Part shown: positions 43,077 through 51,392 of the stretch, piece by piece
How positions within the stretch are numbered: the first letter of the stretch is position 1
Layout: every line of letters begins with the position of its first letter
Assembly: GCF_008087085.1 (NCBI RefSeq)
Contig: NZ_VIYJ01000011.1
Location: 1 to 64,000 of the forward strand
Origin: Nocardioides rubriscoriae
GTDB lineage: Bacteria > Actinomycetota > Actinomycetes > Propionibacteriales > Nocardioidaceae
Reading direction: 5' to 3'
Length of the DNA stretch: 64,000 nt
The notes under the pieces: model-generated
What the model was told of the DNA's origin: nothing
Seen by the model: the letters and a program-made list of their open reading frames with translations, nothing else
The model's database searches: none
Position numbers and translations under genes: made by a program

Positions 43077-43571
43077 GTGGAGCGGACATTCCCAGACGGC
43101 AGCGGGAACGAACGAGCAGTACTGACAGGCTGGCTGGACTGGCAGCGTGCGACTGTGCTGCGTAAGGTCCAAGGGCTGACCGACGAACAGGCCCACCAGT
43201 CCCTCCTGGCGACCTCGCCGCTGATGACGGTCGCGGGAATCCTGTCGCACCTGCGTTGGACCGAGCACGGTTGGTTCGCCGCCATTTTCCCAAGCGCAGC
43301 AGGAGGCCACACAGAGCGCGATTCCTCCGACGGCTGGCAGGTTCCCCGGTCGTCGCTGGACGCCCTCGTCGAGGGCTATTGAACTGAATGTGCAGTGTCA
43401 CGTCAGGTGGTGTCGCACCAAGACCTCGGGGCGATGCAGGAGTTCACACCACCTGAATTCCCACCAGTGAGTCTCCGATGGATCGTCACGCACATGATCG
43501 ACGAGACCGCCCGCCATCTCGGGCACCTCGACGTGATTCGAGAGCAACTCGACGGTACGCGCGGCTACTAG
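43077..43571 (+). pseudogene. DinB/DUF664 family protein interrupted by an in-frame TGA
   Basis: The first 101 codons give a normal start of the family (ERAVLTGWLDWQRATVLRKVQGL, SPLMTVAGILSHLRWTEHGWF) and end at TGA 43380-43382. The same frame continues to 43571 with the family's C-terminal half: TECAVSRQVVSHQDLG and VSLRWIVTHMIDETARHLGHLDVIREQLDG. Read through, the protein would be about 164 residues, the usual length. CGA-to-TGA is the simplest cause. It stands next to the HNH gene and an IS remnant. Confidence 0.75.
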
Positions 43572-44091
43572 GGTCGGCGGCCTGCCGACGTACGTCAGAT
43601 CTAGGGACGCATCCAGATCTTTCGCGTTGCGCGCGCTTCCCGGGGGCCTCACGACCAGGCTGCGAGCGCGACTGTGAGCCGGCCGTCTCGTTCCCGTGAC
43701 GGGGAGCGCACGGCGGTGGCGATGCCATACCGTGATCGCCTACCTTCACCTGCCGTTATTGACGAGCGGCAGAACTGTAGCCAGACCGGTGTGCACGGCT
43801 CGAACGACGTCTGGAGAGATCGCCGCCGGCAGTGGTCTGAACGATAGGCCGGATCCTGTCCACCACCGTGGACGGGTCCTCGGCGTGCTCGCGGCCGCTT
43901 GTGTCCGGCACGTTAAACGGCGGCTCCAGCGGGTCCACTGATCATCGGTCAGGTCACGTGGAGACAACGTGGCCGCACGGAGCTCACGAGAACCGTCCCC
44001 CAACAGAGACCCCTGCGGCAGAGCCGTGTGGAGGCGAGGGGCTGCGCGGCCGCCAATACGTCGTACGGCATCGCAGCAGGCGTGACGGCGT
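43572..44091. other. Decayed intergenic region
   Basis: About 520 bases without an intact gene. The right half contains fragments of an IS5-like transposase on the minus strand. The rest is more A/T-rich than the genes around it, with stops in all frames. Confidence 0.5.
43745..43958 (-). mobile_element. Remnant of an IS5-type transposase gene
   Basis: Minus-strand frames read DLTDDQW, then, after a frame change, LEPPFNVPDTSGREHAEDPSTVVDRI and RPIVQT. This follows the N-terminal order of IS5-family transposases (LTDEQW, LEPLLP, GRP, VVDGI, VRTG). The rest of the element and its inverted repeats were not found. Confidence 0.45.
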
Positions 44092-44097
44092 TACCGT
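44092..44097 (+). promoter_or_regulatory. -10 box of the CocE-type hydrolase gene
   Basis: TACCGT, 6 nt before the ATG at 44104. Confidence 0.5.
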
Positions 44098-44103
44098 CGT
44101 CAC

Positions 44104-46011
44104 ATGGAGACCAGCAGGATCGGGCGGGCCGTCGTGCTCGCCACCGTCGTGGCCGCGCTGGTGCCGGCCGCCGTCCGGGCCGAGGCGGCGACCACCGACG
44201 TCCGCACCGCACCGACGACGACGGCCGTGCCGGTCGCAGCCCGGGCGACCACGACTCCGCCCGACCACGACGTCGTCCGCGCTCGGCCCGGCACGCACTC
44301 CTGGCGGACCAACGACCAGATGGTGCCGGTGGTCGTGGGTCCCGATGACAATTTCCGCTTCTCGATCGACACCCGGCTCTACGTCCCCGACAACGCCACG
44401 CGTCGTACGCCGCAGCCGACGATCCTGATGACGCACGGCTTCGGCCTGACCAAGGACTCCAACGAGGTCGTCACCACCGCCCGGTTCTTCGCGGCCCACG
44501 GCTACAACGTGCTGACCTACACCTCGTCCGGCTTCGGGCGCAGCGGCGGGTGCGTGAGCCTGCAGTCGGCCGACTACGACGTCGAGGCCGCCAGCCAGGT
44601 GATCAGCACGGTCCTCGGGCCGCGTCGTGACGTGCTGCGCGACCGTCGCGGCCTGGTGATCGGCACCATCGGCGGGTCCTACGGCGGCGGCATCCAGCTG
44701 CCGCTGGCGGCGGCCGACCACCGCATCCGGGCGGCCATCCCGGGTCGCACCTGGAACAACCTGCGCTACTCGCTGGACCCCAACAACCTGGTCGACCGCG
44801 GCGACCGGACCGGGCTGCGGCACCCGCCCCACCAGGGCGTCTTCAAGCAGCAGTGGACCTCGCTGTTCTACGCGCTCGGCAACGCCCAGCAGGCGATGGG
44901 CAACGGCGGTTGTGCCGCGGCCAAGGCCGGCAGCGGCGACCCCGCCGAGATCGCGAGCATCGCCTCCTGCCCGGGCTACTACGCCGACCTCTGCACGCTC
45001 TACGACGAGCTCACCGCGACGGGCAGCTTCCGCGCGGCCGCGATCCGGCAGGTCGCGCGCGCCTCGGCGTCGACTTTCCTGTCTGAGATCGACGTCCCGG
45101 TGCTGCTGGTACAGGGCCAGAGCGACACGCTGTTCAACCTCAACGACGCGGCCGCGACCTTCACGACCCTGCGGCGGCGCGGCGTGCCGGTCGCGATGAT
45201 CTGGAACTCCGGCGGCCACGGTGGCTACAGCTCGCAGCCCGGCGAGTGCGAGCAGTACGACGGGGTCGCCCGCTCGGTGGCGCAGATGAACCGCTGCTAC
45301 CTGCCGCTGCGCGCGCTGGGCTGGATGGACCACTGGCTGCGCGGCACCCCCGCCGGCCGCGGCCCGACCTTCACCTACTACCGCGACTGGGTGCGCCACA
45401 CCGGCGGCGGTGCCGACGACGAGCAGTACGGCGCGTCCGCACGGTTCGCCCCGCGGCGTACGACCGCGTTCCTGCTGTCGTCCGACGGCCGGCTCGTGAC
45501 GCGCGAGAGCCGGGTCCGACCCGGCGCGCTGACCATGCTCAACCCGGCGGGCGGGCAGCCGGCGGCCTACACCGAGACCAGCAACTTCAGCGGCCCCGAC
45601 TCCTCGCCCGACCTGGCGATGCCGCCGCGCGACGTTCCGGGCCAGCTGGCCGCCTTCACGTCGCGACCGTTCGCGCGGCCCTACGTGTCGGTCGGCATCC
45701 CGTCGGCGACGCTGCGGCTGCGGGGCGCCAACGGCCTCGACACCGTCTTCTACGCCAAGGTCCTCGACGTCGCGCCCGACGGCTCGGCCACGCTGATCCA
45801 CCGGCTGATCACGCCGGTCCGGGTACCGAAGGGCTACGGCGACCGGGCGGTGCGGGTGCGGCTGCTCGGGTTCGCGCACCGCTTCCAGGCCGGTCACCGG
45901 GTGCGGCTGGTGCTCTGCACGACCGACCAGACGTCGTACAACGCCAAGGTCGCCGACACGGTGACCGTGCGCGCCGGCTCGACCTTCCGGCTGCCGGGGC
46001 TGCCCGGCTGA
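44104..46011 (+). CDS. Secreted CocE/NonD-type acyl hydrolase
   Basis: A 635-residue exported alpha/beta hydrolase of the X-Pro dipeptidyl-peptidase/CocE group. After a short signal (AVVLATVVAALVPAAVRAEA) the hydrolase domain has ILMTHGFGLTKDSNEV, the nucleophile elbow GTIGGSYGGGIQL, the acid region LLVQGQSDTLFNLNDA and the likely His in WNSGGHGGYS. The last 200 residues form the beta-sandwich typical of the family (FTSRPFARPYVSVGIPSATL to HRVRLVLCTTD). The substrate is unknown. Confidence 0.9.
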   Translation: METSRIGRAVVLATVVAALVPAAVRAEAATTDVRTAPTTTAVPVAARATTTPPDHDVVRARPGTHSWRTNDQMVPVVVGPDDNFRFSIDTRLYVPDNATRRTPQPTILMTHGFGLTKDSNEVVTTARFFAAHGYNVLTYTSSGFGRSGGCVSLQSADYDVEAASQVISTVLGPRRDVLRDRRGLVIGTIGGSYGGGIQLPLAAADHRIRAAIPGRTWNNLRYSLDPNNLVDRGDRTGLRHPPHQGVFKQQWTSLFYALGNAQQAMGNGGCAAAKAGSGDPAEIASIASCPGYYADLCTLYDELTATGSFRAAAIRQVARASASTFLSEIDVPVLLVQGQSDTLFNLNDAAATFTTLRRRGVPVAMIWNSGGHGGYSSQPGECEQYDGVARSVAQMNRCYLPLRALGWMDHWLRGTPAGRGPTFTYYRDWVRHTGGGADDEQYGASARFAPRRTTAFLLSSDGRLVTRESRVRPGALTMLNPAGGQPAAYTETSNFSGPDSSPDLAMPPRDVPGQLAAFTSRPFARPYVSVGIPSATLRLRGANGLDTVFYAKVLDVAPDGSATLIHRLITPVRVPKGYGDRAVRVRLLGFAHRFQAGHRVRLVLCTTDQTSYNAKVADTVTVRAGSTFRLPGLPG

Positions 46012-46020
46012 GGTCCGGGC

Positions 46021-46740
46021 TCAGGCGCGGGCGAGGAGGTCCGGCGCCAGGGTCAGCGCGCCGACGAGCAGGCCGGCGAGGTTAGCCACCAGCATCAGCA
46101 GGCACCAGACCAGGGCCGGCACCCCGGTCAACCGGGCCAGCTGGTCGGGGTCGGAGCTGCGGCTGCGCCGGCGGCCTGCGGTGACGAGCTCGAGCACGGG
46201 CCGTGGCGCGGCGAGCAGGAGCAGCCAGGCGACCAGGTAGGCGACGACCGCCTGGACGTCGGGCGCGGCGTACCAGGTCAGCAGGCCGATGCCGACGCCG
46301 GCGCCGGCGAGGGTCAGCACGCCGTACCAGTTGCGCACCCACAGCAGCAGGCCCACCAGCAGCAGCATCATCAGCCAGAGCAGCGCGACCCCACGCCCGC
46401 TCGCGAGCACCAGCGCGGCCCCGACCCCGACCACGGCGGGGGCGAGGTAGCCGGCGAGCAGGGTGGCGACCATGCCGGGTCCGGTCGGGCGACCGCTCGA
46501 GACCGTCAGACCCGAGGTGTCGGCGTGCAGCCGGATGCCCTGCAGGCGTCGGCCGACCAGGACGGCGACCACCGCGTGGCCGGCCTCGTGGACGACGGTG
46601 ACGCCGAGCCGCACCCGCCGCCAGGTCGTCGAGCTGAGCACCATCAGGAGCGCGACCAGCCCGGTCGCCAGGACGACGCCCGGCTCGGGCAGGGGCTGGA
46701 CGGCGGTCGCGCGGTCCCAGGTCTCGGTGAGCGCGTCCAC
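46021..46740 (-). CDS. M50-like membrane metalloprotease
   Basis: A 239-residue integral membrane protein of the M50B-like group. The zinc motif HExxH is in VTVVHEAGHAVVAVLVGRRLQGIRLH near residue 51. Several helices follow (MVATLLAGYLAPAVVGVGAAL, LLWLMMLLLVGLLLWV, VQAVVAYLVAWLLLLAA). The second part of a site-2 protease active site (NPxxD) is not obvious, so its activity is uncertain. The start has a leaderless-type box. Confidence 0.82.
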   Translation of the reverse strand: MDALTETWDRATAVQPLPEPGVVLATGLVALLMVLSSTTWRRVRLGVTVVHEAGHAVVAVLVGRRLQGIRLHADTSGLTVSSGRPTGPGMVATLLAGYLAPAVVGVGAALVLASGRGVALLWLMMLLLVGLLLWVRNWYGVLTLAGAGVGIGLLTWYAAPDVQAVVAYLVAWLLLLAAPRPVLELVTAGRRRSRSSDPDQLARLTGVPALVWCLLMLVANLAGLLVGALTLAPDLLARA

Positions 46741-46747
46741 GGGGACA

Positions 46748-46753
46748 AGTGTG
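46748..46753 (-). promoter_or_regulatory. -10-like box of the M50-like gene
   Basis: CACACT on the minus strand, 7 nt before the GTG at 46740. Confidence 0.4.
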
Positions 46754-46765
46754 CGGGTGCGGGGG

Positions 46766-47224
46766 TCAGTCGGTGGCCTCGAGCAGCGGGAGCACGCGGT
46801 AGGGCACCTGGGTGGCCAGCGCCATCACGGTCGAGGCGCGCTGGACGCCGTCGACGGAGACGACCTGGTCGATGACCCGCTGCAGGTCGGCGTTGGACCG
46901 CGAGACGACCCGGCACCACAGGTCGCCGGCCCCGGTGATCGTGTAGGCCTCGAGCACCTCCGGGATCGTGGCGAGGTGGTCGGCCACCGCGACGTGGCCC
47001 GCCGACTGGCTGATCTCGAGGGTCAGGAACGCCGTCACCGGGAAGCCCAGGGCCTCGGGGGAGAGGTCGGGACCCCAGCCGGTCACCACGCCCGACGACA
47101 CGAGCCGGTCGAGCCGGGCCTGCACGGTGCCGCGGGCGACGCCGAGCCGGCGCGACGCCTCGAGCACCCCGACGCGGGGCTCGGCGGCGTACAGACTGAT
47201 CAGGGTGCGGTCCAGGTCGTCCAT
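46766..47224 (-). CDS. Lrp/AsnC family transcriptional regulator
   Basis: A 152-residue regulator. The helix-turn-helix is in LDRTLISLYAAEPRVGVLEASRRLGVARGTVQARLDRLVSSGVV, followed by an AsnC-type ligand domain (VTAFLTLEISQ, VLEAYTITGAGDLWCRVVSRSNADLQRVID). It is divergent from hppD and probably controls it in response to an amino acid such as Tyr or Phe. The ATG at 47224 follows GAGAGGGG. Confidence 0.93.
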   Translation of the reverse strand: MDDLDRTLISLYAAEPRVGVLEASRRLGVARGTVQARLDRLVSSGVVTGWGPDLSPEALGFPVTAFLTLEISQSAGHVAVADHLATIPEVLEAYTITGAGDLWCRVVSRSNADLQRVIDQVVSVDGVQRASTVMALATQVPYRVLPLLEATD

Positions 47225-47241
47225 CGTGCCCCTCTCGACTG

Positions 47242-47261
47242 GACAAGTTGCTCAACGTGTC
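47242..47261. promoter_or_regulatory. Lrp-type operator dyad
   Basis: GACAAGTTGCTCAACGTGTC is an inverted repeat: GACA and GTTG pair with CAAC and TGTC, with one mismatch. It lies between the Lrp and hppD starts. Confidence 0.55.
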
Positions 47262-47270
47262 GCAGCACTG

Positions 47271-47299
47271 TTGCACAGATTGTCACCGCCGGACACGCT
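47271..47299 (+). promoter_or_regulatory. hppD promoter
   Basis: -35 TTGCAC (47271-47276) and -10-like CACGCT (47294-47299) are 17 bp apart, and the ATG at 47307 follows after 7 nt. Confidence 0.45.
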
Positions 47300-47306
47300 G
47301 AGCCCC

Positions 47307-48500
47307 ATGACGCTGACCCCGGACGAGCTCAGAGCAGACCTCACCCTCGACCAGCTCAAGGAGCTCGTCGGCCTCGTCGAGTACGACGCCAGCCGCGACC
47401 CGTTCCCGGTCACCGCGATGGACGCCGTGTGCTTCGTGGTCGGCAACGCGACGCAGACCGCGACCTTCTACCAGCTCGCGCTCGGCATGGAGCTCGAGGC
47501 CTACCGCGGCCCCGAGACCGGCACGCGCGACTCCAAGTCCTACGTGCTGCGCAGCGGCAGCGCCCGTTTCGTCTTCACCGGCGGCGTGACGCCCGAGAGC
47601 CCGCTGCACGAGCACCACCGCAAGCACGGCGACGGCGTCGTCGACCTCGCCCTCGAGGTGCCCGACGTCGACAAGTGCATCGAGCACGCCCGCGCGGTCG
47701 GCGCGACGATCCTGGTCGAGCCCCACGACGAGACCGACGAGCACGGCACCGTGCGCACCGCCGCCATCGCGACGTACGGCGAGACCCGCCACACGCTGGT
47801 CGACCGCAGCCGCTACTCCGGTCCCTACCTGCCCGGCTACGTCGCCCGCGCGACCACCGTGACCCGGCGCGAGGGCCACCCCCAGCGGCTCTTCCAGGCC
47901 GTCGACCACTGCGTCGGCAACGTCGAGCTCGGCAAGATGGACGAGTGGGTGACCTTCTACAACAAGGTCCTGGGCTTCACCAACATGGCCGAGTTCATCG
48001 GCGACGACATCGCCACCGACTACTCCGCGCTGATGAGCAAGGTCGTCGCCAGCGGCAACCACCGGGTCAAGTTCCCGCTCAACGAGCCGGCGATCGCCAA
48101 GAAGAAGTCGCAGATCGACGAGTACCTCGAGTTCTACGACGGTGCCGGCTGCCAGCACATCGCCCTGGCCACCGGCGACATCCTGCGCAGCGTCGACATC
48201 CTGCGCGACAACGGCATCGAGTTCCTCGACACCCCCGACTCCTACTACGACGACCCCGCCCTGCGCGCGCGCATCGGCCAGGTGCGGGTGCCGATCGAGG
48301 AGCTCAAGAAGCGCAAGATCCTCGTCGACCGCGACGAGGACGGCTACCTGCTGCAGATCTTCACCAAGCCCATCGGCGACCGGCCCACCGTGTTCTACGA
48401 GTTCATCGAGCGCCACGGCTCGCTGGGCTTCGGCAAGGGCAACTTCAAGGCCCTCTTCGAGGCCATCGAGCGCGAGCAGGACGCCCGCGGCAACCTGTAA
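47307..48500 (+). CDS. hppD: 4-hydroxyphenylpyruvate dioxygenase
   Basis: A 397-residue non-haem iron dioxygenase that converts 4-hydroxyphenylpyruvate to homogentisate in tyrosine breakdown. The two vicinal-oxygen-chelate domains are clear. Iron ligands fit FQAVDHCVGNV (His), AGCQHIALAT (His) and the C-terminal VFYEFIERHGSLGFGKGNFKALFEAIE (Glu). QIFTKPIGDRPT precedes the last ligand. No homogentisate dioxygenase gene is near. It is divergent from the Lrp regulator. Confidence 0.96.
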   Translation: MTLTPDELRADLTLDQLKELVGLVEYDASRDPFPVTAMDAVCFVVGNATQTATFYQLALGMELEAYRGPETGTRDSKSYVLRSGSARFVFTGGVTPESPLHEHHRKHGDGVVDLALEVPDVDKCIEHARAVGATILVEPHDETDEHGTVRTAAIATYGETRHTLVDRSRYSGPYLPGYVARATTVTRREGHPQRLFQAVDHCVGNVELGKMDEWVTFYNKVLGFTNMAEFIGDDIATDYSALMSKVVASGNHRVKFPLNEPAIAKKKSQIDEYLEFYDGAGCQHIALATGDILRSVDILRDNGIEFLDTPDSYYDDPALRARIGQVRVPIEELKKRKILVDRDEDGYLLQIFTKPIGDRPTVFYEFIERHGSLGFGKGNFKALFEAIEREQDARGNL

Positions 48501-48588
48501 CTGATTGTCGCGATCCGGCTGCCGCGCGCCGCGGGCGCGGGATGCCTGGTGCTCGCTACCGCGATCTCGGCGTCGGGCCGGCCGGCGG

Positions 48589-48657
48589 CGGGGTAGTCCC
48601 TGACGAAAATCAACGATCCGCGGCCGACATCGTTGATTTTCGTCAGGGATTATCCCG
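48589..48657. terminator. Very long hairpin between convergent genes
   Basis: A perfect 20-bp inverted repeat (48598-48617 and 48629-48648, arm CCCTGACGAAAATCAACGAT) with an 11-nt loop extends outward to about 29 pairs with two G-U pairs. It could end both hppD and the opposite band-7 gene, but it is longer than ordinary terminators. Confidence 0.7.
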
Positions 48658-48668
48658 GCCGGGGGGCG

Positions 48669-49322
48669 TCAGTCGGTGGTGCCGGTGCTGACGGTGATCG
48701 TCGAGCCGTAGGGCACCGCCTCGACCAGCCGCTGGCGGGCCAGGGCCGGGTGGTCGTCGAGCAGCTTGGCGCCGTTGGCCAGCGAGCGCAGGGCGGCGGT
48801 CTCGGCGCGCGCGGCCTCGAGCCGGGCCTGGCCGCGGGCGCGCGTGGTGACCAGCTCGGCGTAGGCCGCGCGCAGGTCGGCGGGCAGGATCACGTCCTTG
48901 ACCGCGACGGCGCGCACGTCGATGCCGACGCTCGCGCCGGCGCCCCGTGCCGCGGCCAGCAGGGCGTCGCCGAGCCCGGTGCGCGCGCGGCGCACGACGG
49001 CGTCGGCCTCGACGTCGAGCAGCGCCTCACGCAGCGCCAGCTGCACCGCCAGGTGCACCGCGCCGTCGGGGTCGCTGGTGGTCTCGAGGAAGGCGACCGG
49101 GTCGCCCACGGTCCACCGCACCGCGGCGGTGACCCGGACGCTGACGCCGTCGGCGGTCAGCACCTCCTGGGGCGCGATCGTGACCAGGCGCTCGAGCAGC
49201 GAGACCGACACGTGGGTCGCGCGACGGGGCACCCGGTGGCGGCCCGGCTCGAGCACGCGGGTGCGCAGGCCGTCGACGTACTCGACGGCCACGGTGGTGG
49301 CGGGGACGGTCGTGGTGGTCAT
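48669..49322 (-). CDS. SPFH/band-7 domain protein (slipin type)
   Basis: A 217-residue protein of the prohibitin/stomatin fold: YVDGLRTRVLEPGRHRVPRRATHVSVSLLERLVTIAPQEVLTADGVSVRVTAAVRWTVGDPVAF, then IDVRAVAVKDVILPADLRAAYAELVTTRARGQARLEAARAE. Unusually it lacks an N-terminal membrane helix and a NfeD partner, so it may be peripheral. The ATG at 49322 follows GAGGAGAG. Confidence 0.85.
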   Translation of the reverse strand: MTTTTVPATTVAVEYVDGLRTRVLEPGRHRVPRRATHVSVSLLERLVTIAPQEVLTADGVSVRVTAAVRWTVGDPVAFLETTSDPDGAVHLAVQLALREALLDVEADAVVRRARTGLGDALLAAARGAGASVGIDVRAVAVKDVILPADLRAAYAELVTTRARGQARLEAARAETAALRSLANGAKLLDDHPALARQRLVEAVPYGSTITVSTGTTD

Positions 49323-49626
49323 CGTGCTCTCCTCGGTGCGGTCGTGGGTGAGGGCAGGGTCGGGTCCGGGCACGCGACGGCCACGGGACGTCGACCGTCG
49401 TGCTGACCGGCCGGGTCGCTGGCGGCCGCTGCGGTGAACGCCCGGACCCGACCCCGCCGGAGAGGAGGGAGTCGAACCCTGCAGCTGTTCAGGCTGCGTA
49501 CCTGTGGCGGGGTACGACGCGCAGGACCGGCGATCGGTACCCCGCGCCGGCTGCTGATCCCGCCAGGCACGACCGTACGCGCGCGGCGTCCCGCGCGCGA
49601 ACGGCTTTCCACAGGCCCTGGTGGGC
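49323..49626. other. Intergenic region with tRNA-like arms and a hairpin
   Basis: About 300 bases with no gene. The minus strand contains a T-arm-like GGGTTCGACTCCC (near 49470) and an anticodon-arm-like GCAGC-CTGAACA-GCTGC just upstream, but no acceptor stem or D-arm. A perfect 9-bp inverted repeat GCGGGGTAC / GTACCCCGC spans 49507-49545. It reads like a decayed tRNA or structured leader rather than a functional tRNA. Confidence 0.35.
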
Positions 49627-50889
49627 TCAGGCCTGGTCGCCCACCAGCACGGCCTCGGCCTCGTCGCGGCTGCCGACCGCGGCGTGCGGGGTGCGGCCCG
49701 CGACGACGTGGCGTCCGGCGGTCAGAACGAGAGCACCGATCGCGATGGCCACGGCCCCGAACCAGAACGGCGCGTGGGCGTCGACCTCCTCGCCCAGCTT
49801 GAGGGCGACGAACGGGCCGACCGCACCGCCAGTGAAGCGCAGGAACGAGTACGCCGCGGAGGCGACCGGACGCTCGACGGGGGCGGCCCCCATCACGGCC
49901 TCGGTGACCAGGGTGTTGTTGACGCCGATGCACGCCCCGGACAGCACGATCCCGATGACGACGACCGGTGTGTGCGAGGTGAAGAGCGCCATCACGGCCA
50001 GGTCGGCGGCGAAGAGCGCGAGCACCGTGATCACGGCCGGCACGGTGCCGAGCCAGCGCTGCACGACCGGGGCGACGAAGACCGAGGTGAAGGCCAGCAG
50101 CAGGCCCCAGCCGAAGAAGATCCAGCCGATCTCGAGGATCCCGGCCTCGGGCAGCGCGAACGGGCCGGCGGCCAGGATGGTGAAGAAGCCGATGTTGTAG
50201 AAGATCGCGGTCACGCCGAGGAGCAGCAGGGCCCGGTGCTTGAGCGCGCGGAACGGGTCGAGCAGCGACGTACGCCGCCCGGCGGGCGGGGTGGCCGGCA
50301 GCAGCACGGCCGTGGCGACCAGGGCCAGCACCATCAGGCACGAGACGCCGAAGAACGGCGCGCGCCACGACTGCTCGCCGAGCAGCCCGCCCACCAGGGG
50401 GCCCGAGGCGATCCCGATGCCGAGGGCGGCCTCGAACAGGATGATCGCCTGGGCGGTCGAGCCCACCGAGGCCGAGACGATCGTCGAGAGCGCGGTGGCG
50501 ACGAAGAGCGCGTTGCCCAGGCCCCAGCCGGCGCGGAAGCCGACGATCTGGCCGACGGTGTCGGAGGCGCCGGCGAGGGCGGCGAAGACGATGATGAGCG
50601 ACAGGCCGGCCAGCAGGGTGCGCTTGGCGCCGATGCGGCTGGAGATGACGCCGGTGACGAGCATCGCGATCCCCATGATCGCCATGTAGCTGGTGAACAT
50701 CAGCGACACCTGGCTGGGGGTCGCGGCGAGCTGGGCCGCGATGTCCTTGAGGATCGGGTCGACCAGGCCGATGCCCATGAAGGCGATGACGCAGGCGAAG
50801 GCGACGGCCCAGACCGCGCGGGGCTGGGCGAGGAACGAGCTCTTCTCGTCGGTGGGGTGAGGGGTGGTGGTGGCCGAGGAGTGGCTCAC
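49627..50889 (-). CDS. MFS transporter, 12-helix drug-efflux type
   Basis: A 420-residue major facilitator with 12 hydrophobic helices; CVIAFMGIGLVDPILKDIAAQL and SRIGAKRTLLAG are the TM1 and motif A regions. FFGVSCLMVLALVATAVLLPATPP ends the first half. Its GTG start overlaps the TGA of the MarR gene (GTGA), so the MarR protein and this pump form an operon. Confidence 0.9.
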   Translation of the reverse strand: MSHSSATTTPHPTDEKSSFLAQPRAVWAVAFACVIAFMGIGLVDPILKDIAAQLAATPSQVSLMFTSYMAIMGIAMLVTGVISSRIGAKRTLLAGLSLIIVFAALAGASDTVGQIVGFRAGWGLGNALFVATALSTIVSASVGSTAQAIILFEAALGIGIASGPLVGGLLGEQSWRAPFFGVSCLMVLALVATAVLLPATPPAGRRTSLLDPFRALKHRALLLLGVTAIFYNIGFFTILAAGPFALPEAGILEIGWIFFGWGLLLAFTSVFVAPVVQRWLGTVPAVITVLALFAADLAVMALFTSHTPVVVIGIVLSGACIGVNNTLVTEAVMGAAPVERPVASAAYSFLRFTGGAVGPFVALKLGEEVDAHAPFWFGAVAIAIGALVLTAGRHVVAGRTPHAAVGSRDEAEAVLVGDQA

Positions 50890-51320
50890 AGGTGACTCCC
50901 TTCGGGGTCGGAGCCGTCGAGCAGGTCGCGGAGCACGGCGACGGCCGTGGCGAGATCGTCGACGGTGTGGGTGGTGCTCGCGGCCAGTCGGGCCGCGACC
51001 GCCTCTCCGTTGAAGCGGCGGACGCGGTCGAGCTCGGCCCGTCCGGCCGGGGTGAGGGTGACGACCGACGCGCGGGCGTCGGTCGGGTCGGTGTCCTTGG
51101 TGACCCAGCCGTCCTCGGCCAGGTCGCGCACGCTCGCCGACATCGTCGGCTGCGAGCAGCGGTCGGCCCGGGCCAGCGCGGAGACGCCGAGGGTGCCGTG
51201 CTCGTCGAGCAGCGACAGCACCCGGATCCCGGCCGGCAGGTCGTGGCGGCGGCGTACGGCGCGCACGAGGCGGGCGGCGTGGGTGACCAGCTCGCTGCCG
51301 AGGTCGACGGGATCGTCCAT
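50886..51320 (-). CDS. MarR family transcriptional regulator
   Basis: A 144-residue winged-helix repressor: LVTHAARLVRAVRRRHDLPAGIRVLSLLDEHGTLGVSALARADRCSQPTMSASVRDLAEDGWVTKDTDPTDARASVVTLTPAGRAELDRV. The ATG at 51320 follows GTGGAGGAC. It is the first gene of an operon with the MFS exporter and probably represses it until a drug binds. Confidence 0.93.
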   Translation of the reverse strand: MDDPVDLGSELVTHAARLVRAVRRRHDLPAGIRVLSLLDEHGTLGVSALARADRCSQPTMSASVRDLAEDGWVTKDTDPTDARASVVTLTPAGRAELDRVRRFNGEAVAARLAASTTHTVDDLATAVAVLRDLLDGSDPEGSHL

Positions 51321-51333
51321 GTCCTCCACGTTA

Positions 51334-51348
51334 CATAGGAAACCTATG
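51334..51348. promoter_or_regulatory. MarR operator palindrome
   Basis: CATAGG-AAA-CCTATG, perfect inverted repeat 14 nt before the MarR ATG. It also lies 32 nt before the divergent S9 peptidase -10 box, so both could be affected. Confidence 0.55.
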
Positions 51349-51379
51349 CATCTCCAGCGAGTGTGACCCGGGGAACAGA

Positions 51380-51385
51380 TAGCGT
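51380..51385 (+). promoter_or_regulatory. -10 box of the S9 peptidase gene
   Basis: TAGCGT, 7 nt before the ATG at 51393; it favours that start over the upstream codon at 51363. Confidence 0.5.
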
Positions 51386-51392
51386 CACCCGC

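Noticed and set aside
43380..43382. TGA as selenocysteine in the DinB-type gene
   Set aside because: The family has no conserved Cys there and no SECIS-like hairpin follows; nonsense mutation is simpler.
48600..48660. Open frames on both strands beginning MIFVRDYP
   Set aside because: Both arise from the arms of the inverted repeat and are not genes.
49460..49545. Functional tRNA-Phe or selenocysteine tRNA
   Set aside because: No acceptor stem, no D-arm, no variable-loop bases between the arms, and the T stem has a mismatch.
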